Source: Porphyromonas sp. oral taxon 275
GTDB lineage: Bacteria; Bacteroidota; Bacteroidia; Bacteroidales; Porphyromonadaceae
Length of the DNA: 64,000 nucleotides
Assembly: GCF_018127745.1 (NCBI RefSeq)
Contig: NZ_CP072333.1
Coordinates: 1,054,001 to 1,118,000 of the forward strand
Reading direction: 5' to 3'
Each line of letters begins with the position of its first letter. The stretch's first letter is position 1. The position numbers were made by a program, and so were the translations under genes. Below the pieces are notes generated by a model, which saw nothing but the letters and a program-made list of their open reading frames with translations, made no database searches and was not told the DNA's origin. Of this stretch, positions 1-7,734 are shown piece after piece.

Positions 1-219
1 AGTCAGGTCGGTGGCGATGCCATCGGGATGAGCACCGTACCCGAAGTGATCGTAGCCCGCCATGCAGACATCCGCGTCTTCGGGATGTCCGTCATCACCA
101 ACGAGGGTTGGCACTTCGACGACGACTTCGTCAACGACGGAGAGGATGTCATCCGCGCCGCCAACGCTGCCTCCGAGCGTATGGGACGTATCTTCAGCGA
201 ACTCGTCCGCCAGCTCTAA
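1..219 (+). CDS. punA: Purine nucleoside phosphorylase, C-terminal part
   Basis: The gene is cut by the left edge of the window. The open frame runs from base 1 to a TAA at 217-219 and gives about 72 residues. The sequence [17 protein letters not shown] is the conserved C-terminal signature of trimeric purine nucleoside phosphorylases, which cleave (deoxy)inosine and guanosine with phosphate for purine salvage in the cytoplasm. The downstream Asn-Glu pair (TNEGW) lies where the family has its base-recognition segment. A strong hairpin terminator follows at 244-283. The start and N-terminal half are outside the window. Family assignment is firm; exact substrate range is inferred. Confidence 0.85.
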   Translation, partial: SQVGGDAIGMSTVPEVIVARHADIRVFGMSVITNEGWHFDDDFVNDGEDVIRAANAASERMGRIFSELVRQL

Positions 220-243
220 GGCACTTACGCCAAGCACACTACA

Positions 244-283
244 CGAGGGGCTCCTACCGCACTAGCACGGTAGGAGCCCCTCG
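244..283 (+). terminator. Hairpin terminator after punA
   Basis: A perfect 16-bp inverted repeat (244-259 with 268-283) encloses an 8-base loop. It sits 24 bases after the punA stop and no gene spans it. The T tract is weak, so it is called from the stem and its position. Confidence 0.7.
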
Positions 284-362
284 CGCTTAGTCTCCGACAG
301 CGGAGGCGCTGGCCTCGCCGCAGGCAGTCACTTCGGGCAGATAATTTCTTGCGCAGAATATG

Positions 363-370
363 TATATTTG
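363..370 (+). promoter_or_regulatory. -7 box of the CoA-transferase promoter
   Basis: TATATTTG matches the Bacteroidetes -7 consensus TAnnTTTG exactly. Transcription should start near 376-378, leaving a leader of about 14 bases before the ATG at 391. A -33 element at the usual distance is not clear. The box lies downstream of the TTG at 349, which argues against that codon as a start. Confidence 0.6.
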
Positions 371-390
371 TGTACCAACACAAAGGCACG

Positions 391-1713
391 ATGAGACAGC
401 TCAAGCACGACTCCTTGGACTGGAAGTCCTACTACACTACACACACGACGACAGCTCGTGCTGCCGTCCGCGCAGCCGTTCAGGACGGCGCCCACCTCGT
501 CTTCGGCCACGCCGTAGCAGCCCCCGAATCTATTGCCGAGGCGCTCTTCCTCGAGCGCGAGCACTTCCGCGACCTTACGATCTTCCACATGCTCTACTTC
601 GCTACCCCCTGGCACCTACGCCCGGAGATGGAGGGGCATGCACGCGGCCGGCTTAACTTCCTGGATAAGCACAGCCGTCCCGTAGTGCGCGAGGGACGGG
701 CAGACTTCGTCCCCTGCCACTTCCATGAGGTGCCGCGCCTCTTCCGCGAGGGGCTCTACCCCGTAGACATCGCCGCCGTGCAACTTAGCCCGCCCAACGC
801 CGAGGGCTACTGCTCGCTCGGCGTCTCCTGCGACTATACCAAGGCTGCCATCGAGGAGGCCAAGGTCATCATCGCCGAGGTCAACGAGCAGATGCCCTTC
901 ATCGCGGGGGACAACCTCGTACACGTCACCGAGCTCGACTACATCATCCCCGTCGACCGCCCCCTCACCGAGATACCGCTGCCCGAGATCGGGGAGGTAG
1001 AGCAGCGTATAGGTGAGGTCTGTGCCGCACTCATCCATGATGGCGACACCCTGCAGATCGGGATAGGCGCCATCCCCGATGCCGTACTGCAGTGCCTGGG
1101 GGACCGCAAGGACCTGGGGCTACACACCGAGATGTTCACCGACGGGGTGATGCACATGATGCGCCGCGGGGTGATCACGGGCGCACGCAAGACACTGCAC
1201 CCTCGCAAGGTCGTCAGCTCCATCGTCATGGGCTCACGCGAGCTCTACGACTTCGTCCATCAGCACCCCGACATCGAGCTCTACCCCGTGGACTACACCA
1301 ATGATCCCTACATCATCGGGCAGAATGAGGACTTCGTCTCCATCAACTCCTGCCTCGAGATCGACCTCTGCGGACAGGTGGCCAGTGAGGCCATCGGGCA
1401 GGATCAGTTCAGCGGCACGGGCGGGCAGGTGGACTACCTCCGAGGCGTGCGCCGTGCCAAGAACGGGCGCTCCATCCTGGCCTTCACCTCCACGGCCAAG
1501 GGCGGGACGGTCTCCCGCATCGTCCCCACGCTCAGCGCTGGAGCTACCGTCACCTCGGGACGCAACGAGGTGGACTACATCGCCACGGAGTACGGTGCAG
1601 TGCGCCTGCAGGGTCTGACGCTGCGCGAGCGAGCGCTCGCACTGGTGAGCATCGCCCACCCCGACTTCCGCGAGGCACTCCTAGCAAGCGCCGAGGAGCG
1701 CTTCCCCCAGTAA
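391..1713 (+). CDS. Acetyl-CoA hydrolase / 4-hydroxybutyrate CoA-transferase family protein
   Basis: This is a 440-residue cytoplasmic CoA-transferase of the class that exchanges CoA between acyl-CoA and acetate or 4-hydroxybutyrate in acid fermentation. Visible family features are QLSPPNAEGYCSLGVS near residue 130, the glycine-rich LQIGIGAIPDAV near 225, and GLHTEMFTDG, whose glutamate is the expected catalytic residue that forms the glutamyl-CoA thioester. The C-terminal GTGGQVDYLRGV segment is also typical. The ATG at 391 is chosen because a -7 box lies at 363-370. The gene stands alone between two terminators. In Porphyromonas, relatives serve butyrate formation; the true substrate pair cannot be read from sequence. 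Confidence 0.85.
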   Translation: MRQLKHDSLDWKSYYTTHTTTARAAVRAAVQDGAHLVFGHAVAAPESIAEALFLEREHFRDLTIFHMLYFATPWHLRPEMEGHARGRLNFLDKHSRPVVREGRADFVPCHFHEVPRLFREGLYPVDIAAVQLSPPNAEGYCSLGVSCDYTKAAIEEAKVIIAEVNEQMPFIAGDNLVHVTELDYIIPVDRPLTEIPLPEIGEVEQRIGEVCAALIHDGDTLQIGIGAIPDAVLQCLGDRKDLGLHTEMFTDGVMHMMRRGVITGARKTLHPRKVVSSIVMGSRELYDFVHQHPDIELYPVDYTNDPYIIGQNEDFVSINSCLEIDLCGQVASEAIGQDQFSGTGGQVDYLRGVRRAKNGRSILAFTSTAKGGTVSRIVPTLSAGATVTSGRNEVDYIATEYGAVRLQGLTLRERALALVSIAHPDFREALLASAEERFPQ

Positions 1714-1772
1714 AGCCCGTCCTCGAGCTACCCGACGACTCGGCCAAGGCAAACCTTGAGGACCACAAAAGC

Positions 1773-1808
1773 AGCGCGGCACGGAGATCAGTATCTCCGT
1801 GCCGCGCT
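1773..1808. terminator. Bidirectional terminator between convergent genes
   Basis: A perfect 16-bp stem (1773-1788 with 1793-1808) has a 4-base loop. A T-rich tail follows on the plus strand and an A-run (CAAAA) precedes it, which becomes T-rich on the minus strand. It separates the CoA-transferase from the convergent flavodoxin gene. Confidence 0.85.
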
Positions 1809-1828
1809 CTTATTTAGCTAGCTAGGCC

Positions 1829-2335
1829 TTAGCCTGCGAAGGCAACCTTGAGCTGCTCCAGCCAAGCGGCAAGGCGCTGGTCGGTCAGCTCGGGCTGATT
1901 GGTCGGATCCAGCACGAGGCCAAGGAAGCGGCCATCGCGCTCCGCTACCGAATGCTCGTAGCTATAGCCCTCCGTCGAGGTCTCCCCGACGATCGTAGCC
2001 CCCAGCTCCTCCATATAGGAGGCGAGGAGCCCCACGCCATCGGCGAAGCTCACGGGATAGTGCTGCTGATCGCCGAGGCCATAGACAGCAACCTTCTTCC
2101 CCGAGAGGTCGGCATCCTCCAACTCGGGGAGGAACTCATCCCAGCTATCGGGCAGCTCGCCGTCGAAGTAGGTCGGCGTGCCGAGGATGAAGCGCTCGTA
2201 CTTCATCCAGTCCTCCAGACGCGTCGTATCAGGGTCGAGGTAGACCACCTCCGAGCCCCAGGCGGCAGCGATGCGCCCCCCGAGCTCTGCGGTCTGTGCT
2301 GTGTGCTGGCTGTACACCAGTGCTACAGTCTTCAT
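1829..2335 (-). CDS. fldA: Flavodoxin
   Basis: A 168-residue long-chain flavodoxin, a soluble FMN electron carrier. The N-terminal VALVYSQHTAQTAELG is the phosphate-binding loop for FMN. TPTYFDGELPDSWDEF holds the first isoalloxazine-flanking loop and YGLGDQQHYPVSFADG the second, in the long-chain form. It begins 18 bases after the stop of the 2-oxo acid dehydrogenase E1 gene on the same strand, so it is probably the last gene of that operon. That position suggests a link between 2-oxo acid oxidation and low-potential electron transfer, but this is inference. Confidence 0.9.
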   Translation of the reverse strand: MKTVALVYSQHTAQTAELGGRIAAAWGSEVVYLDPDTTRLEDWMKYERFILGTPTYFDGELPDSWDEFLPELEDADLSGKKVAVYGLGDQQHYPVSFADGVGLLASYMEELGATIVGETSTEGYSYEHSVAERDGRFLGLVLDPTNQPELTDQRLAAWLEQLKVAFAG

Positions 2336-2353
2336 ATACTCTAGTTTATTGGT

Positions 2354-4399
2354 TTAGTACTCGATGAGTTCCTTGGCTGCGGCGTAGATCTTCTCCTCAC
2401 TGGGGAGCGTCGTCAGCTCGAAGCACTTGTGGAAGCCCACGGGCGTGCCCAGCGACCCGACACGATATACGGGCGCATCTAGATCACGGAAGGCCTTCTT
2501 GGCGATCGAGGCCGCCAGCTCAGCACCGAAGCCGCCGAAGACGCGGTCCTCGTGGACGATCAGCACCTTGGAGGTCTTCTTGATGGAGGCGTAGACCGTC
2601 TCCTCATCCCAGGGCGAGAGGGAGCGCAGGTCGATGACCTCTACGCTCTTACCCAGGTCACGCTGGATCTGCTCGGCCACGTGGAGCGATAGGAGCAGCG
2701 TATTACCGTAGGTGACGAGCGTGATGTCCGAGCCCTCTCGACGGATACGTGCCTTACCGAAGGGCACCTCGAAGTCCTCGGGGATGACGGCCGCAGCCTC
2801 AGTATTGTTGTACTGTCCCTTGGGCTCCATGAAGACCGTCACCCCACGCGAGCGCATCGCTGTACGTAGCAGCCCCGCGGCATCATCGGCAAAGCAGGGG
2901 TAGACGACACGCGCCCCAGGGAAGGTCGTTAGTACCGCCTCGATGTTCTGCGAGTGGTAGAGCCCGCCCTGGATGTAGCCCCCGGAGGCCAGGCGGATGG
3001 TGATGTTGGGAGAGAACTGCCCATTGCTGCGCCAATACTCGTGCGTGCAGTTGACGAACTGCTCCATCGCTGGCCAGAAGTAGTCAGCGAACTCTGCCCC
3101 CTCGATGACCACACGGATCTTGTCGCTGAAGCGGCTCATCCCGTTGGCCGTACCGACGATGTAGTCCTCGGCGATCGGGGCGTTGAAGACACGCTTGTGC
3201 CCGAACTCCTGCAGCATCCCCTTGGTCACATTGAAGACACCGCCCTTGTCCTTATTCGCTACGTCCTGCCCCCAGATGAAGGTATCGGGGTTGTGACGGA
3301 ACTCCTGCTTGAGCGTCTTATTGATCGCCTGCACCAGCGTCAGCTCTTCACCTGTGCCGTCGGGGATCCCTGAGCCGTACTTGTCGCCCGGATAAGCCTC
3401 CCCGATGACGTAGTCCATGACGGTATCACTCGTGGGGTCGGGAGCCTGCAGAGCGTTGCGGTTGGCTACCTTGAGCTCCTCGCGCGCCTCGGCCTCGATC
3501 TGCTGCAGCTCCTCCTCGGTGAAGCGCTCGTAGCGGAGCAGCATGCGGCGGAACTTAGGTAGCGGGTCGGCTGCCTTAGCTCGGTCGAGCTCTTCCTGAT
3601 CGCGATAGAGGGTGTGCTTATCCGAATTGGAGTGCGCCCCGATGCGTACGCAGGAGGCGGTGACGACGACAGGCGTACGATGCTCTACGGCGTATTCGCG
3701 CGCTGCCGCCATGGTGTTCATGGAGTCGAAGACGTCCTTACCGTCGCAGAAGAGTACCTTGAGGTGGCGGATACCGGCGTAGTTCTGCCCTACACGTGGG
3801 TTCGCCGTCTGCTCATGCGTCGGTACGGAGATGCCGTAGCCATTACTCTGCAGGACGAAGATCACTGGCAGACGCTCGCGAGCGGCACCGTTGATCGCCT
3901 CGTAGACGTAGCCCTCGGAGGCCGAGGACTCCCCATGGGAGGCGATGGCACAGCCGTCGACCTTGTAGTAGTCCAGGGCACGCGCCAGACCCACAGCCTG
4001 GGAGTCGTGCGCCGCGACGCAGGAGGAGATGTTGTGTATGCCCCACTCTACCTTGGCGTAGTGGTCGGACATATGGCGGCCCCCACTGGTGGGGTCGGTC
4101 GCCTTGGAGATCCCATTGAGGATCATCTCCTCAGCGGTCATCCCTGCTGAGAGGGCAGCGGTGAGGTCTCGGTAGTAGAGGAAGAGGTGGTCCTTACCCC
4201 GCTGGAAGGTCTGCCCTATGGCCAGCTGGATCCCATCATGCCCTGCATTGGAGGCATGGAACTGCCAGCCGATGGACTGGAGGAGATAGCTAGGGGCCTT
4301 CTCGTCCAATAGGCGTCCTAGGTAGAGGAGGTAGTACCAGCGACGGAGGGTCTCCTTGTCCGTCTTCTTGATCCCGTATCTTTTCTTTACTGCGTTCAT
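2354..4399 (-). CDS. 2-oxo acid dehydrogenase E1, alpha and beta halves fused
   Basis: A 681-residue thiamine-diphosphate enzyme in which the two E1 subunits are joined. The alpha half (about residues 1-330) contains HASNAGHDGIQ and the cofactor region SHGESSASEGYVYEA...NGYGIS. The beta half (about 350-681) contains WGQDVANKDKGG, FNAPIAEDYIVGTANGMS and EGAEFADYFWPAMEQ. It decarboxylates a 2-oxo acid and passes the acyl group to the E2 lipoyl arm. The E2 gene ends 6 bases upstream. Fused E1 forms in Bacteroidetes are usually annotated as 2-oxoisovalerate (branched-chain) dehydrogenases; pyruvate or acetoin type substrates cannot be excluded. Confidence 0.85.
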   Translation of the reverse strand: MNAVKKRYGIKKTDKETLRRWYYLLYLGRLLDEKAPSYLLQSIGWQFHASNAGHDGIQLAIGQTFQRGKDHLFLYYRDLTAALSAGMTAEEMILNGISKATDPTSGGRHMSDHYAKVEWGIHNISSCVAAHDSQAVGLARALDYYKVDGCAIASHGESSASEGYVYEAINGAARERLPVIFVLQSNGYGISVPTHEQTANPRVGQNYAGIRHLKVLFCDGKDVFDSMNTMAAAREYAVEHRTPVVVTASCVRIGAHSNSDKHTLYRDQEELDRAKAADPLPKFRRMLLRYERFTEEELQQIEAEAREELKVANRNALQAPDPTSDTVMDYVIGEAYPGDKYGSGIPDGTGEELTLVQAINKTLKQEFRHNPDTFIWGQDVANKDKGGVFNVTKGMLQEFGHKRVFNAPIAEDYIVGTANGMSRFSDKIRVVIEGAEFADYFWPAMEQFVNCTHEYWRSNGQFSPNITIRLASGGYIQGGLYHSQNIEAVLTTFPGARVVYPCFADDAAGLLRTAMRSRGVTVFMEPKGQYNNTEAAAVIPEDFEVPFGKARIRREGSDITLVTYGNTLLLSLHVAEQIQRDLGKSVEVIDLRSLSPWDEETVYASIKKTSKVLIVHEDRVFGGFGAELAASIAKKAFRDLDAPVYRVGSLGTPVGFHKCFELTTLPSEEKIYAAAKELIEY

Positions 4400-4405
4400 A
4401 GGGCT

Positions 4406-5704
4406 CTAGTCTTGCTTCCAGTCCTCGAGGTGCTGTGCTATGGCGTGCAGGAAGGCACCGCCTAGCATACCATCGATGATACGATGGTCAAAGGACAGGG
4501 AGAGGTAAATCTTGTGGCGGATAGCGATGACATCGCCTGCCTCGGTCTCGAGGATGCTAGGCTCCTTCTCGATCGCCCCAATGCCGAGGATGGCCACCTC
4601 AGGCTGGTTGATGATGGGCGTACCGAAGAGCGTGTGTGAGGCGCCATAGTTGGAGATGGTGAAGGTGCTGCCCGCCATCTCGTCTGGGCTCAGCTTGCCC
4701 TGGCGGCTCTTGGCCGCAAGAAGGCTCACCTGCTCAGCGATACCGGAGCGGCTCAGCTTGTCGGCGTCACGCACCACGGGCACGACGAGGTTGCCATCAG
4801 GCAGCGCCACGGCCATACCCACATGGATATGCTTGCGCTCGATGATGTTATAGCCATCGACAGCGGCATTGATGCGGGGGAAGTCCTTGAGCGCCTTGGC
4901 CACGGCCTCGATGAAGGGCGTCATGTAGGTCAGAGCGACGCCCTCACGCTGCTTGAACTCGTCCTTGTGCGCCTCGCGCCACTTCACGAGGTTCGTGATG
5001 TCGACCTTGATGAAGCTCGTCACATGAGGCGCTACCTGCACGGACTGCACCATACGATCGGCGATGATGCGGCGGATGGGATCCATGGGGATCACCTTGT
5101 CCTCGGGCCCTACGCTGACGGCAGGAGCGCTGACGGCGGGGCGTGCAGGCGCTGCGGCAGCTGCCGCGGGCTGTGCGGCACGTGGCTGCGGAGCGGGAGC
5201 GCCCTTCTGCTGCTCGATGTAGCGGGTGATATCGGCCTTGCTGACGCGACCGCCGAAGCCCGTCCCCGAGATCTTGTCGAGCTCGTCCTGACTTACCTTG
5301 GCCTTCTTCGCTAGCTCAAGGACGACGGGCGAATACCAGCGCTCGATGCTCCCCTTGGTGAGCGTCTGCTCGACGACAGGGCTCGCTGAGGGCTGCGCGC
5401 TCACCGCTGGAGCGGGGCTAGCTGCAGCGGTAGGAGCCGCTGCGGGCTCTGCGGTAGCACCAGCTGCGGTATCGATGACTAGGAGCACCTGCCCCACGGG
5501 GACCGTCTCGCCCTCCGTATAATTGATCTGCACGACCTTCCCTGCCACGGGCGAGGGGACGGAGGCAGCGGTCTTTGCCGAGGTGACCTCAAAGAGTTCG
5601 TCATCCTCCTGGACGAGGTCCCCGACCTTGGCATGGATGACGGTGATGGTACACTCGGTGACGCTCTCCCCAGTCTTGGGGATCTTGATGTCGAATGTAG
5701 GCAT
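4406..5704 (-). CDS. Dihydrolipoamide acyltransferase (E2) of the 2-oxo acid dehydrogenase
   Basis: A 432-residue E2 core subunit. Residues 1-80 form one lipoyl domain; the lipoylated lysine is in EVTSAKTAASVPSP, which has SAK where many bacterial E2s have TDK. An Ala/Pro linker follows, then a peripheral-subunit-binding domain (SPVVLELAKKAKVSQDEL...GFGGRVSKADI, about 125-165), a second Ala/Pro linker, and the catalytic domain from about residue 205. SFDHRIIDGM near the C-terminus carries the catalytic histidine and aspartate. It transfers the acyl group from lipoamide to CoA. It is flanked by E3 (60 bases upstream) and E1 (6 bases downstream), so all three enzymes are co-transcribed. Confidence 0.9.
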   Translation of the reverse strand: MPTFDIKIPKTGESVTECTITVIHAKVGDLVQEDDELFEVTSAKTAASVPSPVAGKVVQINYTEGETVPVGQVLLVIDTAAGATAEPAAAPTAAASPAPAVSAQPSASPVVEQTLTKGSIERWYSPVVLELAKKAKVSQDELDKISGTGFGGRVSKADITRYIEQQKGAPAPQPRAAQPAAAAAAPARPAVSAPAVSVGPEDKVIPMDPIRRIIADRMVQSVQVAPHVTSFIKVDITNLVKWREAHKDEFKQREGVALTYMTPFIEAVAKALKDFPRINAAVDGYNIIERKHIHVGMAVALPDGNLVVPVVRDADKLSRSGIAEQVSLLAAKSRQGKLSPDEMAGSTFTISNYGASHTLFGTPIINQPEVAILGIGAIEKEPSILETEAGDVIAIRHKIYLSLSFDHRIIDGMLGGAFLHAIAQHLEDWKQD

Positions 5705-5764
5705 AGCTTAGTTCTTTATCTTGCGTGTGTTGTTTGCTTAATGTAAGGCTCAGGAGGCCGAGCT

Positions 5765-7120
5765 CTAGGAGAGCAGTACTTCGTGCAGGATCTCCCCGAC
5801 CGTAGGATGCGGGAAGACGTGGCGGCGGAAGTCCTCGACGCTCGTACCGTCGGCAATGGCGATGCCCGCCAGGAGGATCAGTTCGCTAGCGGGCGTGCCG
5901 AGGATGTGGCAGCCGAGGATGCGGTCGTTCTCATCCACCAGCACCTTGCACAGGCCAGGTGCCTGTCCCTGCTCCACGACATAGCGACCAGCGTAGGCCA
6001 TAGGGAGCTTGAGCGCGCGGTAGTAGCGCCCCTCAGCCTGCAGCTGCTCCTCGGTGGCGCCGACCCCTGCCAGCTCGGGATGCGTATATACAACGCCTGG
6101 GATGGCATCGTAGCGCATAGGATGCCCCGCCCCAGAGACGATATGCTCTACGGCTACCTCACCCTCGCGGATGGCGGTATGTGCCAGCAGCGAGAAGCCC
6201 GTGAGGTCGCCCACGGCGTAGACCTGCGGGTGCGAGGTCTGCATGTATTCATTGACCACGACGGCGGCACGATTCTGCTGGATGCCGAGGCTCTCGAGGC
6301 CAAGGCCTACGCTAAGCGGACGGCGACCTACGCTCAGCAGGATCTGGCTGGCGGCGATGAGCTCCCGCTCGCCCTTCTTGGTCTCGATGGTGACGCCCTC
6401 GGGCGATACCTCTACGACCTTGCTCTCGAGGTGGAACTTCACCCCGCGCTTCTTGAAGAGCTTGCGCAGCGTGGCGGAGGTCTCCTTGTCCATAGCCCCG
6501 AGGATCTCGGGTGCCATCTCGATGACGGTCACGGGCACCCCTAGGCTAGCATAGACATCGGCGAACTCCATGCCGATGACGCCCCCACCGATGATGGCGA
6601 TGTCCCTCGGGAGCTCGGTCGCAGCCAGCGCCTCACGGCTCGTCCAGTAGCTGACGCCGTCCAGCCCTGGGATGGGCGGGATGACGGTCTCGCTCCCCGT
6701 GGCGAGCAGGACGTAGCGCACTAGGTAGGTCTCCGTATCGGTGGCAACACGGATCAGCTCCCCCTCCTGCCCCTCGAGGCGTGCGGAGGCGGGGACGACC
6801 GTCACCCCATGCTGCTTCATCTTGTAGGCTACACCCGAGGTGAGGGTCTTGACGACCTCATCCTTGTGCGCCGCGATGCGGCTATAGTCGGCCTTCACCG
6901 AGCCCTCGATCTCTATCCCGAGGGCAGCGCTAGAGGCCACGTCGTGGTAGAGGTGTGCCGCGTGCAGGAGGCTCTTCGTGGGGATACAGCCTTCGTTGAG
7001 ACAGACGCCCCCCAGCGTAGCACGCTCGAAGAGGATAACCTGAAGACCCTGATCTGAGGCCTGAGCCGCAGCATTATAGCCTGCTGGCCCACCGCCAATA
7101 ATCGCTATGTCGAAGTTCAT
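5765..7120 (-). CDS. lpdA: Dihydrolipoyl dehydrogenase (E3)
   Basis: A 451-residue FAD disulfide oxidoreductase that reoxidises the lipoyl arm of E2 with NAD+. Visible motifs are the N-terminal FAD-binding IIGGGPAGYNAA, the redox-active pair in GGVCLNEGCIPTKS (about residues 38-51), the NAD-binding IIGGGVIGMEFA near 175, the second FAD motif VYAVGDLTG near 300, and the C-terminal HVFPHPTVGE with the active-site histidine-glutamate pair. It is the first gene of the leftward operon E3-E2-E1-flavodoxin and has a clear -7 box at 7153-7160. The length is normal. Confidence 0.95.
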   Translation of the reverse strand: MNFDIAIIGGGPAGYNAAAQASDQGLQVILFERATLGGVCLNEGCIPTKSLLHAAHLYHDVASSAALGIEIEGSVKADYSRIAAHKDEVVKTLTSGVAYKMKQHGVTVVPASARLEGQEGELIRVATDTETYLVRYVLLATGSETVIPPIPGLDGVSYWTSREALAATELPRDIAIIGGGVIGMEFADVYASLGVPVTVIEMAPEILGAMDKETSATLRKLFKKRGVKFHLESKVVEVSPEGVTIETKKGERELIAASQILLSVGRRPLSVGLGLESLGIQQNRAAVVVNEYMQTSHPQVYAVGDLTGFSLLAHTAIREGEVAVEHIVSGAGHPMRYDAIPGVVYTHPELAGVGATEEQLQAEGRYYRALKLPMAYAGRYVVEQGQAPGLCKVLVDENDRILGCHILGTPASELILLAGIAIADGTSVEDFRRHVFPHPTVGEILHEVLLS

Positions 7121-7152
7121 GATGCTTGTACACTTAGGTATGTTAATGTACC

Positions 7153-7160
7153 CAAAGGTA
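7153..7160 (-). promoter_or_regulatory. -7 box of the 2-oxo acid dehydrogenase operon
   Basis: On the minus strand this reads TACCTTTG, a perfect TAnnTTTG box. The start of transcription should lie near 7146, about 25 bases before the lpdA ATG. No convincing -33 element is seen. Bases 7161-7388 hold nothing else that I recognise. Confidence 0.65.
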
Positions 7161-7388
7161 CGTTTTTTTTACCCAAGAAGCAGTGCGTCCCGTCCCTTGG
7201 CTTCGGGAGGGCTCACTCCCGCGGCGCTAGGGGCTTTGGAGCAACCTTGCTAAGGGTATCGGGGCAAGGGCTTCACTCCCCAAGACTTAGAGCTCCTGCG
7301 GCCTTAGCTTGGCACCCGTCCGAGCTAAGGGGAGGCGCGGGCTCGGCGAAGCCTTGCCGAGCTGAGGGATAAGGGAGGGTGAGGATTC

Positions 7389-7498
7389 TTATATTACTTT
7401 TCGGGAAAAGTTATATTACTTCTCAGCAATTATTATATAATATTCGGCGGAAAGTTATATTACTTTTCTCCAAATATTATATCATTTTTCGCCCTAAG
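7389..7498. repeat. Five tandem copies of a 22-bp AT-rich repeat
   Basis: Copies start exactly at 7389, 7411, 7433, 7455 and 7477. Each begins TTATAT and has a TTTTC-like element near position 10-14, followed by a variable part often ending in AAAG or AATA. The block is strikingly AT-rich inside a GC-rich intergenic region and lies about 220 bases upstream of the lepA promoter. There are no spacers, so it is not CRISPR. The rest of this intergenic region (7499-7718) shows no gene or clear signal. Confidence 0.9.
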
Positions 7499-7718
7499 CC
7501 ACTGCTCGGAGCTCGGCGAGACCGAAGGGGGAGCTTCGCGCGACCAGGCAGCGAGCCTCGACAGTAGTTCGGCGGAGCGGAGCGCAAGGAGGCAGTCCAC
7601 CGCTTACGACGAGGCAGCGTACCCAGGCACAGCTCCTCCCGAGCGAAGCGGCACGAGAACCAGCGTAGCCCCCAAGGCCTCCCCGCAGCGCGCCACGCTA
7701 TAGCTCGTATCTTAGTCG

Positions 7719-7726
7719 TATCTTTG
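7719..7726 (+). promoter_or_regulatory. -7 box of the lepA-dnaB transcript
   Basis: TATCTTTG is an exact TAnnTTTG box ending only 8 bases before the lepA ATG at 7735. Transcription would begin at or a few bases before the start codon. The -33 region is not recognisable. Confidence 0.6.
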
Positions 7727-7734
7727 CAGCCAAG

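Noticed and set aside
349..390. TTG start for the CoA-transferase
   Set aside because: The -7 box at 363-370 lies after it, so the transcript would not include it. The ATG at 391 fits the family start.
7389..7498. CRISPR array
   Set aside because: The 22-bp units are directly adjacent without unique spacers and no cas genes are nearby. The same applies to 50644-50731 and to the iterons.
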